Both the position numbers and the translations under genes were made by a program. A DNA stretch of 64,000 bases from NCBI GenBank assembly GCA_963800505.1, contig CAWDBL010000013.1, positions 124,001 to 188,000 of the forward strand, in the 5' to 3' direction. Positions within the stretch are counted from its first letter, which is position 1. Every line of letters starts with the position of its first letter. Shown one piece after another: positions 52,156 through 61,130 of this stretch. This stretch comes from Fodinibacter sp963800505 (GTDB taxonomy: Bacteria > Actinomycetota > Actinomycetes > Actinomycetales > Dermatophilaceae). The notes under the pieces were generated by a model. The model saw only the letters and a list, made by a program, of their open reading frames with translations. It ran no database searches and was not told the DNA's origin.

Positions 52156-52803
52156 ATGGCCAGCTCGTCGACGCGGATGCTGCTGCTCGGCGCCGTGCGG
52201 CTGTTCGAGCCGGTCAACGGCTACCAGATCCGCCGCGAGCTCGTGTCGTGGCGGGTCGACGAGTGGGCGCACATCAACCCCGGCTCGATCTACTCCGGGC
52301 TCGAGACCCTGGCCCGCGCCGGGCACCTGGACCGTCACCCGCTGGTCGAGGGCAGCCGCACCGTCACGGTGTACACGACCACCCGCGAGGGGCGCGAGGA
52401 GTTCCAGCGGCTGTTCGCGGATGCCGTGCGCACCCTCGACCGCGGCTCGGCGCGGGGCTTCACGACCGCGCTCTCGCTGCAGCCGCTGGTGACCCGCCCG
52501 GTGTTCCTCGGCCTGCTCGAGGAGCGGCTCGTAGGGGTCGACGCCCTGATCGCCGAGGGGGAGGCGCTGGCCTCGTCACCGGCCGGCGCGCTGCCCCCGC
52601 ACCTGCCCCGGCTGATCGGGCTGTGGCAGGCGCAGGCCCACACCGAGCGCGCCTGGCTGGTCGAGACGATCGCGGCCGTCCGCGCCGGGTCCGGCGCCTT
52701 CGCCGGGGAGGCCTTCGAGTGGACGCCCCCCGTGGACGACCCGGGCTGGGACATGCAGGCCGACCGCGAGCGCTACCGCCAGGCGCTCGGCATCCCCGAC
52801 TGA
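52156..52803 (+). CDS. PadR-family transcriptional regulator (long, group 1)
   Basis: A 215-residue repressor. The winged helix covers the first 90 residues (LLGAVRLFEPVNGYQIRREL, then INPGSIYSGLETLARAGHL), followed by a helical Vir_act_alpha_C-type dimerisation domain (LARALLEERL to the end). It precedes a second DrrAB-like exporter and probably represses it. Confidence 0.91.
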   Translation: MASSSTRMLLLGAVRLFEPVNGYQIRRELVSWRVDEWAHINPGSIYSGLETLARAGHLDRHPLVEGSRTVTVYTTTREGREEFQRLFADAVRTLDRGSARGFTTALSLQPLVTRPVFLGLLEERLVGVDALIAEGEALASSPAGALPPHLPRLIGLWQAQAHTERAWLVETIAAVRAGSGAFAGEAFEWTPPVDDPGWDMQADRERYRQALGIPD

Positions 52804-52837
52804 CGGATCGCGCGCTCTCCCTGCGTCGCCCGACCGG

Positions 52838-52883
52838 GTCGGGTGCTCAGGTGGCTGCCCGGGCGACCGTTTCAGCACCCAAC
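52838..52883. repeat. 46-bp palindromic repeat, copy 3
   Basis: Same length and ends as copies 1 and 2 (GTCGGGTGCTCAGG at the left, GCACCCAAC at the right, one base changed in the left end). It lies between the PadR gene and the exporter genes on the same strand, just before the operator region. Confidence 0.8.
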
Positions 52884-52894
52884 TCGCTTGACTT

Positions 52895-52944
52895 GTTGAT
52901 CAACGTTGATCATCATGGCGGTGAAGCAACTGTTCAACTTTGAT
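52895..52944. promoter_or_regulatory. Operator region of the second exporter
   Basis: GTTGATCAAC at 52895-52904 is a perfect 10-base palindrome, followed at once by GTTGATCATC at 52905 and by TTTGATCAAG at 52939. Repeated TTGATCA half sites on one face of the helix suggest cooperative binding, plausibly by the adjacent PadR protein. It is AT-rich for this genome. Confidence 0.55.
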
Positions 52945-52956
52945 CAAGGAGCGGCC

Positions 52957-53922
52957 ATGATCACCGCCAGGGGACTGACCCAGACCTTCACCTCGAAGGC
53001 CGGGCGCGAGAAGACCGAGGTCAGCGCCGTCGACGGCATCGACCTCGACGTGGCCGAGGGCGAGGTGGTCGCCTTCCTCGGGCCGAACGGCGCCGGCAAG
53101 ACCACCACCCTGCGCATCCTCACCACCCTGCTGCGACCCACCGCCGGCACGGCCACGGTCGCCGGCTACGACGTCGCGACCCAGGCCCAGGAGGTGCGCC
53201 GCAGCATCGGCTACGTGTCCCAGTCCGGCTCGACCGGCAGCACGACCCGCGCCGGTGAGGAGGTGGTCGACCACGGGATGCTCTACGGCATGAGCGCCAC
53301 CGACGCGCGTGCCCGGGGGCGGCACCTCTTCGAGGAGCTCGACCTCGAGGGGCTGTGGACCCGCCAGCCGCGGGCGATGAGCGGGGGCCAGCGGCGCCGG
53401 CTCGACATCGTCATGGGGCTGATCCACGAACCGAGCCTGGTCTTCCTCGACGAGCCGACCACCGGCCTGGACCCGCAGGCCCGCGCCAACCTGTGGCAGC
53501 ACATCGCCGACCTGCGCGAGCGGCGCGGGGCCACGGTGTTCCTCACGACCCACTACCTCGACGAGGCCGATGCGCTCAGCGACCGGGTCGTCATCATCGA
53601 CCACGGCCGGATCGTCGCGTCCGACACCGCCGACCACCTCAAGGCGGCCGTGGCCGGCGACCTCGTCGAGCTCGAGCTCGCGACGCCGGAGCAGGTTGGC
53701 TGCGCCGCCGAGCGGCTGGCCACGCTCGTCGACAGCGCTGACGGTGTCGAGGTCGACGGTCTGCAGGTGCGCGGCCGGGTGCGGCAGGCCGGGCGGGCCG
53801 TGCCCGGGCTGCTGCGCGAGCTCGACCGAACCGGGGTCGAGCTGTCCTCCATCGAGGTGCGCCGGCCCACCCTCGACGACGTCTTCCTCGACCTGACCGG
53901 CCGCTCGCTGCGCGAGGGCTGA
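52957..53922 (+). CDS. Drug-type ABC transporter ATP-binding protein (DrrA-like, second set)
   Basis: A 321-residue ATPase. Walker A GPNGAGKTTT, signature MSGGQRRRLDIVMGL and Walker B LVFLDEPTTGLDP are present. ATG 52957 follows AAGGAG; an upstream in-frame ATG at about 52906 lies in the operator region and is unlikely. The C-terminal domain ends RRPTLDDVFLDLTGRSL as in DrrA. Confidence 0.93.
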   Translation: MITARGLTQTFTSKAGREKTEVSAVDGIDLDVAEGEVVAFLGPNGAGKTTTLRILTTLLRPTAGTATVAGYDVATQAQEVRRSIGYVSQSGSTGSTTRAGEEVVDHGMLYGMSATDARARGRHLFEELDLEGLWTRQPRAMSGGQRRRLDIVMGLIHEPSLVFLDEPTTGLDPQARANLWQHIADLRERRGATVFLTTHYLDEADALSDRVVIIDHGRIVASDTADHLKAAVAGDLVELELATPEQVGCAAERLATLVDSADGVEVDGLQVRGRVRQAGRAVPGLLRELDRTGVELSSIEVRRPTLDDVFLDLTGRSLREG

Positions 53923-53949
53923 GCGCGCCCCTCCCGAAAGGACCCTGAC

Positions 53950-54705
53950 ATGACCTTCCTGCGCGAGAGCACCATCGTCTTCCGCCGCCAGATCCGCATG
54001 TACCTGCGCAACCCGGCCTGGGTCTTCATCGGCCTGATGCAGCCGGTGCTCTACCTGCTGCTGTTCGGCCCGCTGCTCAAGCCCCTGGCCGCCCAGTTCG
54101 GCGACGCCAACGCCTACACGTTCTTCGTGCCCGGCCTGCTGGTGCAGCTCGCCATCTTCGGTGCGTTCTTCGCCGGCTTCTCGCTCATCGGCGAGTGGCG
54201 CGACGGCGTCATCGAGGCCGAGCGGGTCACCCCGGCCAGCCGCACGGCCCTGCTGATGGGCCGGCTCTGGCGCGACCTGCTCCAGCTGTTCGTGCAGGCG
54301 CTGATCCTCGTGGGCCTGGGCTACGCCATGGGCATGGTCGCGCCGGTGAGTGGTGCGGCGGTGGGCATCGCGCTCACCCTGCTGCTCGGTGGCGCGTGCG
54401 CGGCATCCTCGAACGCGCTGGCCCTGACCACCCGCAGCGAGGACACCATGGCGCCGATCATCAACTCGCTGATCACGCCGGTGCTGCTGCTCTCCGGCAT
54501 CCTGCTGCCGATGGCGCTGGCCCCGCTCTGGCTCCAGAAGGTCGCCGACGTGGTGCCCACCAAGCACGTCGTGGATGCCGTGCGCAGCACCTTCCTGGGT
54601 GACCTCACCGTGAGCGCGCTGGGGTGGGGAGTCGCGTGGACCTTCATCCTGCTGGCGGTCTCGCTCTGGTGGGGGACGGCCACGTTCCGTCGCGAGAGCG
54701 CCTGA
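53950..54705 (+). CDS. ABC-2 type permease (DrrB-like, second set)
   Basis: A 251-residue membrane protein with six helices. FRRQIRMYLRNPAWVFIGLMQPVLYLLLF and SNALALTTRSEDTMAPIINSLITPVLLLSG are typical of DrrB-type permeases. It starts 27 bases after the ATPase stop, behind GAAAGGA. Likely exports a hydrophobic compound; substrate unknown. Confidence 0.92.
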   Translation: MTFLRESTIVFRRQIRMYLRNPAWVFIGLMQPVLYLLLFGPLLKPLAAQFGDANAYTFFVPGLLVQLAIFGAFFAGFSLIGEWRDGVIEAERVTPASRTALLMGRLWRDLLQLFVQALILVGLGYAMGMVAPVSGAAVGIALTLLLGGACAASSNALALTTRSEDTMAPIINSLITPVLLLSGILLPMALAPLWLQKVADVVPTKHVVDAVRSTFLGDLTVSALGWGVAWTFILLAVSLWWGTATFRRESA

Positions 54706-54714
54706 CCGACACCG

Positions 54715-55434
54715 CTACTGGAGGAAGCCGCCGAGCATGCTGCCCGAGCTCGACTGCCCCCCGGCGCCCTGGGGCACCGACTCGCTGGGCTGCACGAGCA
54801 CGTAGCCCTGACCACCGAAGGCCATCTGCAGCAGCTCACCCGTGCCACCGCGCACCATCGACGACAGTCCCCCGGTGTCGACCCGGATGTCCATCGACAC
54901 CCCGGCCGTCCAGAGCACCACGGCCTGGGCGTCGGCGAAGGTCGGGGCCGACGCCACGTCGAGCGCGATCGGGTCGCCCTTGGTGGTCACGGCGACGTAG
55001 CCGGTGCCGCGCAGTGCCACGTTGTAGAGCCCACCGGTCATGGTGGCCCCGCGGGCCTGGATGCGGTGGATGTCCCACTCGATGGAGTTGGAGAAGGCGA
55101 GCACGTTGGCACCGTTGACCGAGACGGCGTCGTTCTCGAGGTACATGATCTGGATCTCGCTGGCGAAGTCGGCCACGAAGAGCTCACCGCTGCCCGAGCA
55201 CTGCATCATCTTGACGCCCTCGCCGGTGGTGGCCGCCTTGAGCATCTTGCCGAGGCCACCCGAGCCCTTGTTCGCGAAGCGCACGTCGCCCTGGTAGGCC
55301 ACCATCGAGCCGGTGCGGGCCCACACCTCCCCGTAGCGCATGTCGATGCGCAGCATCTTCTTGTTCTGCAGGGCGAAGGGGTCCTGGGTCTCCTTCTCCC
55401 GGAACTCCTGGAACAGCGACCCGTGGATGGTCAT
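54715..55434 (-). CDS. AIM24 family protein
   Basis: A 239-residue protein with the AIM24 beta-sandwich. GEVWARTGSMVAYQGDVRF, GEGVKMMQCSGSGELFVAD and VNGANVLAFSNSIEWDIHRI are characteristic, and the C-terminus is Gly/Ser-rich. Bacterial members are of unknown function; the yeast protein acts at the mitochondrial inner membrane. ATG 55434 is used. Divergent from the proline-rich protein gene. Confidence 0.85.
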   Translation of the reverse strand: MTIHGSLFQEFREKETQDPFALQNKKMLRIDMRYGEVWARTGSMVAYQGDVRFANKGSGGLGKMLKAATTGEGVKMMQCSGSGELFVADFASEIQIMYLENDAVSVNGANVLAFSNSIEWDIHRIQARGATMTGGLYNVALRGTGYVAVTTKGDPIALDVASAPTFADAQAVVLWTAGVSMDIRVDTGGLSSMVRGGTGELLQMAFGGQGYVLVQPSESVPQGAGGQSSSGSMLGGFLQ

Positions 55435-55560
55435 CGGTGGTCTCCACTTCCTCTCGTCGTCAGCCGGGGGCGGTGTCTGCTCTTGCACACACGCTAGGCG
55501 CAACGCGCACAACGGTCCTAGGGTTTCAGGGGAGAGAGCCCCCACACCCCAGGAGTCGAC

Positions 55561-56049
55561 ATGAGCTTCTTCGAACGGGCCAAGGCGGCGGCCAACGACC
55601 TCGCTGCCAAGGCGGACGCCGAGATGAAGAAGGCCGGCATCAGCACGCCGGGCGGCACCAGCGTCATGGGGGGCGCGGGCGGCGGCGCCGACCGGGCGCT
55701 GCGTGACCTCGGGGTGCTCAGCTACCTCGAGGCGACCGGTCGCCCCGCATCCGCCGAGGACAAGGCACGGGTGCTGGCGACGCTGCGCGACCTCGAGTCG
55801 ACCGGCCGGCTCGGCCAGCTGAGCGTGACCCCTGCCTATGGCGCCCCGGGCACACCGCCGCCCCCGCCCGGTGCGGCTGCTGCGGGCGCGGCGAGGTCGA
55901 CCGCGCCCCCACCTCCGCCCGGCGGTACCCCTCCGCCGCCGCCTACGCCACCGCCGTCGTATGCCGATGACGCGCCGGCCGCTCCACCGCCGCCGGAGAC
56001 CGCTCCTCCCGGTTCGACGCCGCCGCCGCCTCCGCCGAGCTGGGCCTGA
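55561..56049 (+). CDS. Proline-rich C-tail protein of unknown function
   Basis: A 162-residue protein. An N-terminal helix (FFERAKAAANDLAAKADAEM) and a short domain with LRDLGVLSYLEATGRPAS, resembling SHOCT-like motifs, are followed by an 80-residue tail of Pro runs (PPPPPGAAAAG, PPPPPTPPP). The tail is probably disordered and a binding site for other proteins. It diverges from AIM24. No function can be assigned. Confidence 0.65.
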   Translation: MSFFERAKAAANDLAAKADAEMKKAGISTPGGTSVMGGAGGGADRALRDLGVLSYLEATGRPASAEDKARVLATLRDLESTGRLGQLSVTPAYGAPGTPPPPPGAAAAGAARSTAPPPPPGGTPPPPPTPPPSYADDAPAAPPPPETAPPGSTPPPPPPSWA

Positions 56050-56063
56050 CGACCATCAGCGGA

Positions 56064-56108
56064 TTCGAGGTGATGTTCTACCCCCAGGCATGAGCGGATC
56101 ACCTCGAA
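56064..56108. terminator. Hairpin between convergent genes
   Basis: TTCGAGGTGAT at 56064-56074 and ATCACCTCGAA at 56098-56108 are perfect 11-base arms around a 23-base loop. It lies in the 66-base gap between the convergent proline-rich protein gene and yqeY-like gene, where a bidirectional terminator would be expected. Confidence 0.5.
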
Positions 56109-56115
56109 CTGACGG

Positions 56116-56487
56116 TCACCAGGTGCTGGCGAGCAGGGCCCGCAGCACGTCCGCCTCGGCCGTGACCCGCGCGGCGTCATCGGGGCGCCCGGCCGCGATG
56201 AGGTGCTGCGCCGCCCGGTCGTGCTCGGCCACCTCGGCACCGACGACCAGTCGCACGTCGGCCTCGGTGAGCTCGCGGCGCGGTGCCTCGGCAGCGCCGG
56301 CCCCGAGCCGCGCCTGCTCGATCGCTCCCGCGGGCGGCATCACGTCGACGGGAACCGCCTCCGCGTTCGAGACGCGCGCCAGGGCCGAGCGCAGCGCGGC
56401 CACGGCCACCCGGTCGCGCCCCTTCATGGCCGTGGTGAGGGCGACGCCCATCCGGTCGCGCAGCCCCGGCCCCTCGGCGGCGGTCAC
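56116..56487 (-). CDS. GatB/YqeY-domain protein
   Basis: A 123-residue helical protein of the GatB/YqeY family (RDRMGVALTTAMKGRDRVAVAALRSALARVSN). The domain binds tRNA in GatB, but stand-alone YqeY proteins have no firm role. Its start overlaps the stop of the M56 peptidase gene by four bases, so it is cotranscribed with the cyd-blaI series. Confidence 0.87.
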   Translation of the reverse strand: MTAAEGPGLRDRMGVALTTAMKGRDRVAVAALRSALARVSNAEAVPVDVMPPAGAIEQARLGAGAAEAPRRELTEADVRLVVGAEVAEHDRAAQHLIAAGRPDDAARVTAEADVLRALLASTW

Positions 56488-57326
56488 GACCAGGCCAGCC
56501 CGAGCAGCAGCAGCGGCAGTGTCGCGGCCACGGCGGCGAACGAGTAGGCGGCGACGGGCAGCACCGGGCTCGGTGGCCCGTCGGCGAGCAGGCGCAGCCG
56601 CACCGGTGCCGTGGTGCCCACACCGAGGGCGGCCTCAGGGGTGCGGCTCTCGGCCAGCGTGATCAGGGCGCGCGCGGTCGCGACCTCGCCGCTGCGGCGC
56701 ACCGCGGCCCGGTCGGCCAGTGCCTCGACGAGCAGGCGCACCTCAGCGAGCGCCTCCGCCGACCGAAGGGGCCCCGGCACGGCCCGGGTGACGACGGCGA
56801 AGAACTCCAGCAGCAGGTCGTGCCGACCGCGCAGGTGGGCCTCCTCGTGGGCCACCACCGCGTCGAGCTGGTCGGCGGGCAGCGCGTCGAGAACGCCCTG
56901 CGACAGCACGACCCGCGACTGCCGGCCGGGGATGCAGTAGGCGGTCGGGGTCGGGTGCTGCAGGATGCGCATCCGGTCGTCGTGCTGCGCCACGATGTCG
57001 ACGAGCTGGCGGTGGTCGGCGCGAACCCGACGCAGCGTGGAGCCGACGTCGTGCCCGGCATACAGCAGGCGACCCAGCACGAGGGCGCTGACCAGCACGG
57101 CGAGCACGACCAGGCCGAGATGTCGCATGGGGGAGTCACCGTCGAGCAGCAGCGGGACGGCGGCGGGAGCGGCGGCCAGCGCCGCCAGGATGCCGCCGAG
57201 CGACACCGCCTGCCAGGCCACCAGGGCCGACCGGGGTGCGCGCCGGAAGCCCTTCTGACGGGCCATCAGGCCCGGGGCCACCCACGCGAGGAGCACCGCG
57301 AGCCCCGCGAGGACGAACGGGATCAC
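56484..57326 (-). CDS. M56-family membrane metallopeptidase (BlaR1-like core)
   Basis: A 280-residue membrane protease. Helices lie at about 1-20, 38-60 and 70-88, and the zinc motif HEEAH is at residues 160-164, followed by another membrane-bound part. Unlike BlaR1 (near 600 residues) it lacks a penicillin-binding sensor domain. The partner BlaI-type repressor is encoded just upstream, and cleavage of BlaI after a membrane signal is the classical scheme. The start (GTG 57326) is the best available. Confidence 0.85.
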   Translation of the reverse strand: MIPFVLAGLAVLLAWVAPGLMARQKGFRRAPRSALVAWQAVSLGGILAALAAAPAAVPLLLDGDSPMRHLGLVVLAVLVSALVLGRLLYAGHDVGSTLRRVRADHRQLVDIVAQHDDRMRILQHPTPTAYCIPGRQSRVVLSQGVLDALPADQLDAVVAHEEAHLRGRHDLLLEFFAVVTRAVPGPLRSAEALAEVRLLVEALADRAAVRRSGEVATARALITLAESRTPEAALGVGTTAPVRLRLLADGPPSPVLPVAAYSFAAVAATLPLLLLGLAWS

Positions 57327-57401
57327 GGGGTCAATGGTGACAGGCGCGCGCGCGACCTCACACCCGGCCCTGCCCGGCCCACCCGGCCCCACCCGGGGCC
57401 G

Positions 57402-57854
57402 TCAGCGGCGGCGGCTCATGCTCCGCCTGGTGCTGACCGGGTCGTCCTCGGCGCGGGCCTCGATCTCGGCGAGCGCGGCCTTGATGTCGGCCAGCTCGTC
57501 GGTGGTGGCGCCGTCGAGGAAGTGCAGCAGGGCTGTGCGCCGGTCGGTGACGTCCATGTCGTCGAGCGTGCGCAGCATCGTCTGGGCGGTGAGCGCCTCG
57601 CGGGTGTCGGCGGGGAAGTAGCGCCAGGCCCGTCCATCGCGCTCGCGGGTGACCAGGCCCTTCTTGGCCAGCCGGTCCAGCACCGTCATCACGGTGGTGT
57701 AGGCGATCTCGCGCTCGCCCTCGAAGCGGTCGTGCACCTCGCGCACGGTGGCGCCCTCGAACGACGCACCGCCCGCGCTGGAGGCCTCCCACAGGTGCTC
57801 CATGACCACGCGCTCGAGGTCGCCGAGACGGGGCGCGGAGGTGGAGTGGGGCAT
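57402..57854 (-). CDS. BlaI/MecI/CopY-family transcriptional repressor
   Basis: A 150-residue winged-helix repressor. LGDLERVVMEHLWEAS and VREVHDRFEGEREIAYTTVMTVLDRLAKKGLV are the typical DNA-binding segment; the C-terminal part contains the dimerisation helix with a possible cleavage site. It starts three bases after cydC, and the M56 peptidase follows, so it sits inside the cyd transcription unit. Confidence 0.92.
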   Translation of the reverse strand: MPHSTSAPRLGDLERVVMEHLWEASSAGGASFEGATVREVHDRFEGEREIAYTTVMTVLDRLAKKGLVTRERDGRAWRYFPADTREALTAQTMLRTLDDMDVTDRRTALLHFLDGATTDELADIKAALAEIEARAEDDPVSTRRSMSRRR

Positions 57855-57857
57855 GGC

Positions 57858-59522
57858 TTACTCCTTCGGTGGTGGCGCGGCCGGGCGGCGCGCGCCGAGG
57901 TCGAGGACCGTGTCGAACCGGTCGAGGGCCTCGGGTCGGTGGCTGACCATCACGACGCTGCGACCGTCCGTGGCCGAGAGTACGTCGTCGAGCACCGCTG
58001 TGGCGGTGGCGTGGTCGAGGTGTGCAGTAGGTTCGTCAAGGAGCACCACCGGGCGGTCGGCCAGCACGGCGCGGGCGACGCCGAGGCGGGCCCGTTCTCC
58101 GCCGGACAGGCCGCGGCCGCCGCTGCCCAGCGCGGTCCCGAGGCCGTCGGGGAGGCCGGCCAGCCAGCGGTCGAGCCCGGCGCGCTGCAGCGCCCGCTCG
58201 AGGGCGGCGTCGTCGGCATCCGGGCCGGCCACGCGCAGGTTGGTCGCGACCGAGGCGGCGAACACGTGCGGCTCGTCGTCGACGACGGCCACGTGGCGCC
58301 GCACGTCGTCGATGGTCAGGTGGTGCACGTCGACGTTGTCGACCGCATACCGTCCCCGGCTCGGGTCGAGGTGGCGGGCGAGCACCGCGAGCAGCGTGCT
58401 CTTGCCGGTGCCGTTCGGCCCGATGACGGCGACCCGCTGACCGGGTCGCAGGTGCAGGTCGGTGGGGGCGAGCTGCTCGCCGTGGCCGGTCCACGAGGCA
58501 GCGACGCCGTCGAGGTCGACCCGCCGGCCGCAGGAGTGGATGTCGTCGGCGACGGCGGCCGGGCTGTCGGTCACCGCCGGCTCCTGGTCGAGCAGTGCCT
58601 CCAGCCGCACCGCACTGCCCTGGGCACGGGCGAGGTAGCGCATGGTGTCGACCAGGGGCGCCAGGGCGTCGCCGACGGCGACCGGCACGACGACCAGCAG
58701 GGCCGCGACCGGGCGGCCGGTGACGGCCGGGTCGACGAGCAGGGCCGCGAGCAGGGTCGCCACGGCGGTGGCCACGAGCAGCGCCGCCGCGACGAGGGCG
58801 CGACCGCGGCTCTGCCGCCGCACCGCCCGACGCAGCGTGTCGTGCGCGGCATCGAGCCATCCGGCGGCCGTGGCGGTGGCGCCGATGGCCTGCAGCTCGG
58901 CGGCCTGGCGGGCCACCAGGTCGCTGATCCGCAGCACCTCGGCGCGCGACTCGAGCAGCTCGTCGCGCGAGTTCGACTCGAGCACCCAGGCCAGCCAGCA
59001 GGTACCCGCCACCGCGACCATCAGGCCGGCGAGCACGAAGCCGATCGCCGGGGAGAACCACGCGGTCAGCACCACGGCGACCAGCGCCGCGAGCGCGCTG
59101 GAGAGCAGCGGCACGGTGACGCGCACCTGCGCCTCCACGACGTCGGTGAGGTCGTCGACCACACCGGTGAGCACGCGCGAGCGCGAGCGGCGCCCGAGGC
59201 GGGCCGGCGTGAGGGGGATCAGCACGGCATACACCGAGGTGCGCCGCACGGCGAGGTCGTCGAGCGCGGCGTCGTGCGACACCAGCCGCTCGAGGTAGCG
59301 GAAGAACGGGCGCGCGATGCCGAAGGTGCGCACGGCGACGATCGCGACCATCAGGGTGAGGATGATCGGCTCCTCGCTGGCGCGCACGATCAACCAGCCC
59401 GAGGTGGCGGTGAGCGCGATGCCGGATGCCGTGGCCGCGCCACCGAGCAGCGCGCCGATGATCGTCTGGCGGGTCGGGCGGAGCAGGCCGGTCGGGGCGT
59501 TCTGGATGGTCGGGGTGGTCAT
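57858..59522 (-). CDS. cydC: ABC transporter CydC (thiol reductant exporter)
   Basis: A 554-residue membrane ATPase. The N-terminal six-helix domain includes RFFRYLERLVSHDAAL, and the nucleotide-binding domain has GPNGTGKST, LSGGERARLGVARAVL and VVLLDEPTAHLD. CydDC exports cysteine or glutathione-type thiols needed for cytochrome bd assembly. It overlaps cydD by four bases. Confidence 0.94.
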   Translation of the reverse strand: MTTPTIQNAPTGLLRPTRQTIIGALLGGAATASGIALTATSGWLIVRASEEPIILTLMVAIVAVRTFGIARPFFRYLERLVSHDAALDDLAVRRTSVYAVLIPLTPARLGRRSRSRVLTGVVDDLTDVVEAQVRVTVPLLSSALAALVAVVLTAWFSPAIGFVLAGLMVAVAGTCWLAWVLESNSRDELLESRAEVLRISDLVARQAAELQAIGATATAAGWLDAAHDTLRRAVRRQSRGRALVAAALLVATAVATLLAALLVDPAVTGRPVAALLVVVPVAVGDALAPLVDTMRYLARAQGSAVRLEALLDQEPAVTDSPAAVADDIHSCGRRVDLDGVAASWTGHGEQLAPTDLHLRPGQRVAVIGPNGTGKSTLLAVLARHLDPSRGRYAVDNVDVHHLTIDDVRRHVAVVDDEPHVFAASVATNLRVAGPDADDAALERALQRAGLDRWLAGLPDGLGTALGSGGRGLSGGERARLGVARAVLADRPVVLLDEPTAHLDHATATAVLDDVLSATDGRSVVMVSHRPEALDRFDTVLDLGARRPAAPPPKE

Positions 59523-61108
59523 CCGACGACCTCCGCACCCTCGCGGGTCAGCACGACGTGCTGGTCGGCCATGGTGACGAGCTCGGGGCGGTGGGTGACC
59601 ACGACGACCGTGTGCCGCTCTGCCAGGCCGGCGAGCACCCCGTGCACGAGGTCGGCGGACGCGGCGTCGAGGTGCGCGGTCGGCTCGTCGACGAGCAGCA
59701 CCGGGGCGGTCGACAGGGTGGCCCGGGCCAGGGCGATGCGGGCGCGCTGCCCGGCCGACAGCCCGAAGCCGTCGTCGCCGAGCGGCGTCGCGAGGGCCAG
59801 CGGCAGGCTCGCCACGAAGCCCTCGAGGCCGACGAGGCGCAGCGCGTCCCAGACGGCCTGGTCGTCCGCGCCGTTGCCGAGCACGAGGGCCTCGCGCAGG
59901 GTGCCGGCGGGGAGGAACGGGCGCTGGGTGACGAGGTGGGCGCGGCCGGCGCGCACGGTACCGGCGGTGGGCGTGCGCAGCCCGGCCGCGAGCTCGAGGA
60001 GGGTGGACTTGCCGACCCCGGACGGACCGGTGACGGCGGTGAGGCCCGGCCCGGCATCCAGGTGCACGCCGGCGAGCACCGGGGTCGAGGCCTGCGGGTA
60101 GGTGTAGGCGACGTGGCGCAGCATCAGCCCGAGCTCCTCGCCGCCCTCGGCGCCCTCGCCCGTCGGCACCGCGTCGGCGTCGAGCTCGGCGAGGATGCCG
60201 TCGATCGCCTCGGCGCCGTCGGCGGCGGCGTGGAACTCGGCGCCGATCCGGCGGATCGGCCAGTAGGCCTCGGGGGCAATGAGGATGGCCAGCAGGCCGG
60301 CCTGCAGGGTCATCGACCCGTGGGTGAGCCGCACGCCGACGGTGACCGCGACGATCGCGACGGAGATCGAGGCGAGCAGCTCGAGCGCGGCCGACGACAT
60401 GAAGGCGATCCGCAGGGTGTTCATGGTGGCGGCGCGGTGGCGCTGGCTCACCTCACCGATCACCTGCACCTGGCGCTCGGCGCGCTGGTAGCCGACCAGG
60501 GTGGGCAGGCCGCGCATGACGTCGAGGAAGTGTCCGGACAGCGCCGCGAGCGAGGTCCACTGCTTCTCGGTCTCGGCCTGGGTCGCTCGCCCGATCAGGG
60601 CGGCGAAGAAGGGGAGCAGGGGGAGGGTCAGCAGCACGATCAGGCCGCTGACCCAGTCGACCCGGAACAGCGTGGCGAGCGCCAGCACCGGCACGATCGC
60701 GCCGGCGACGAGCGCGGGGAGGAAGCGGGCGGCATACGGCTCGACCGAGGCGGCGCCCTGGGCGGCGAGGGTGACCGCACGGTCGGGAGCGGGGCGGCGC
60801 TCGGCGGGGGCGGTGAGCCACCGCTCGACGAGCCGACCGCGCAGGGCCACGGTGACCTCGACCCCCACCCAGGCCGCGACCCGCTCGGAGGTCCAGGCCA
60901 GCACGGCGCGCACCCCGAACAGGACCGCGAGCCAGAGGGCCGGGGTGCGCAGCGAGGTGCTGTCGACGACCGCCACGATGAGCGCGGCGATCGCGATGGC
61001 CAGGCCGATGGTGGCCACCCCCTGCAGCACGCCCACGACGGCCAGGACGGCGACCGGCCGGCGTGCAGCCGGTGCCGTCCTGAGCAGCCGAGGGTCGAAG
61101 GGCCTCAT
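59519..61108 (-). CDS. cydD: ABC transporter CydD (thiol reductant exporter)
   Basis: A 529-residue membrane ATPase pairing with CydC. Six helices precede the ATPase domain with GPSGVGKST, LSAGQRARIALARATL and VLLVDEPTAHLD. It starts 22 bases after cydB stops and overlaps cydC. Role as above in heme protein maturation and redox balance of the outer face. Confidence 0.94.
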   Translation of the reverse strand: MRPFDPRLLRTAPAARRPVAVLAVVGVLQGVATIGLAIAIAALIVAVVDSTSLRTPALWLAVLFGVRAVLAWTSERVAAWVGVEVTVALRGRLVERWLTAPAERRPAPDRAVTLAAQGAASVEPYAARFLPALVAGAIVPVLALATLFRVDWVSGLIVLLTLPLLPFFAALIGRATQAETEKQWTSLAALSGHFLDVMRGLPTLVGYQRAERQVQVIGEVSQRHRAATMNTLRIAFMSSAALELLASISVAIVAVTVGVRLTHGSMTLQAGLLAILIAPEAYWPIRRIGAEFHAAADGAEAIDGILAELDADAVPTGEGAEGGEELGLMLRHVAYTYPQASTPVLAGVHLDAGPGLTAVTGPSGVGKSTLLELAAGLRTPTAGTVRAGRAHLVTQRPFLPAGTLREALVLGNGADDQAVWDALRLVGLEGFVASLPLALATPLGDDGFGLSAGQRARIALARATLSTAPVLLVDEPTAHLDAASADLVHGVLAGLAERHTVVVVTHRPELVTMADQHVVLTREGAEVVG

Positions 61109-61130
61109 CGGGGGTGGGCCGTCGGGCTCG

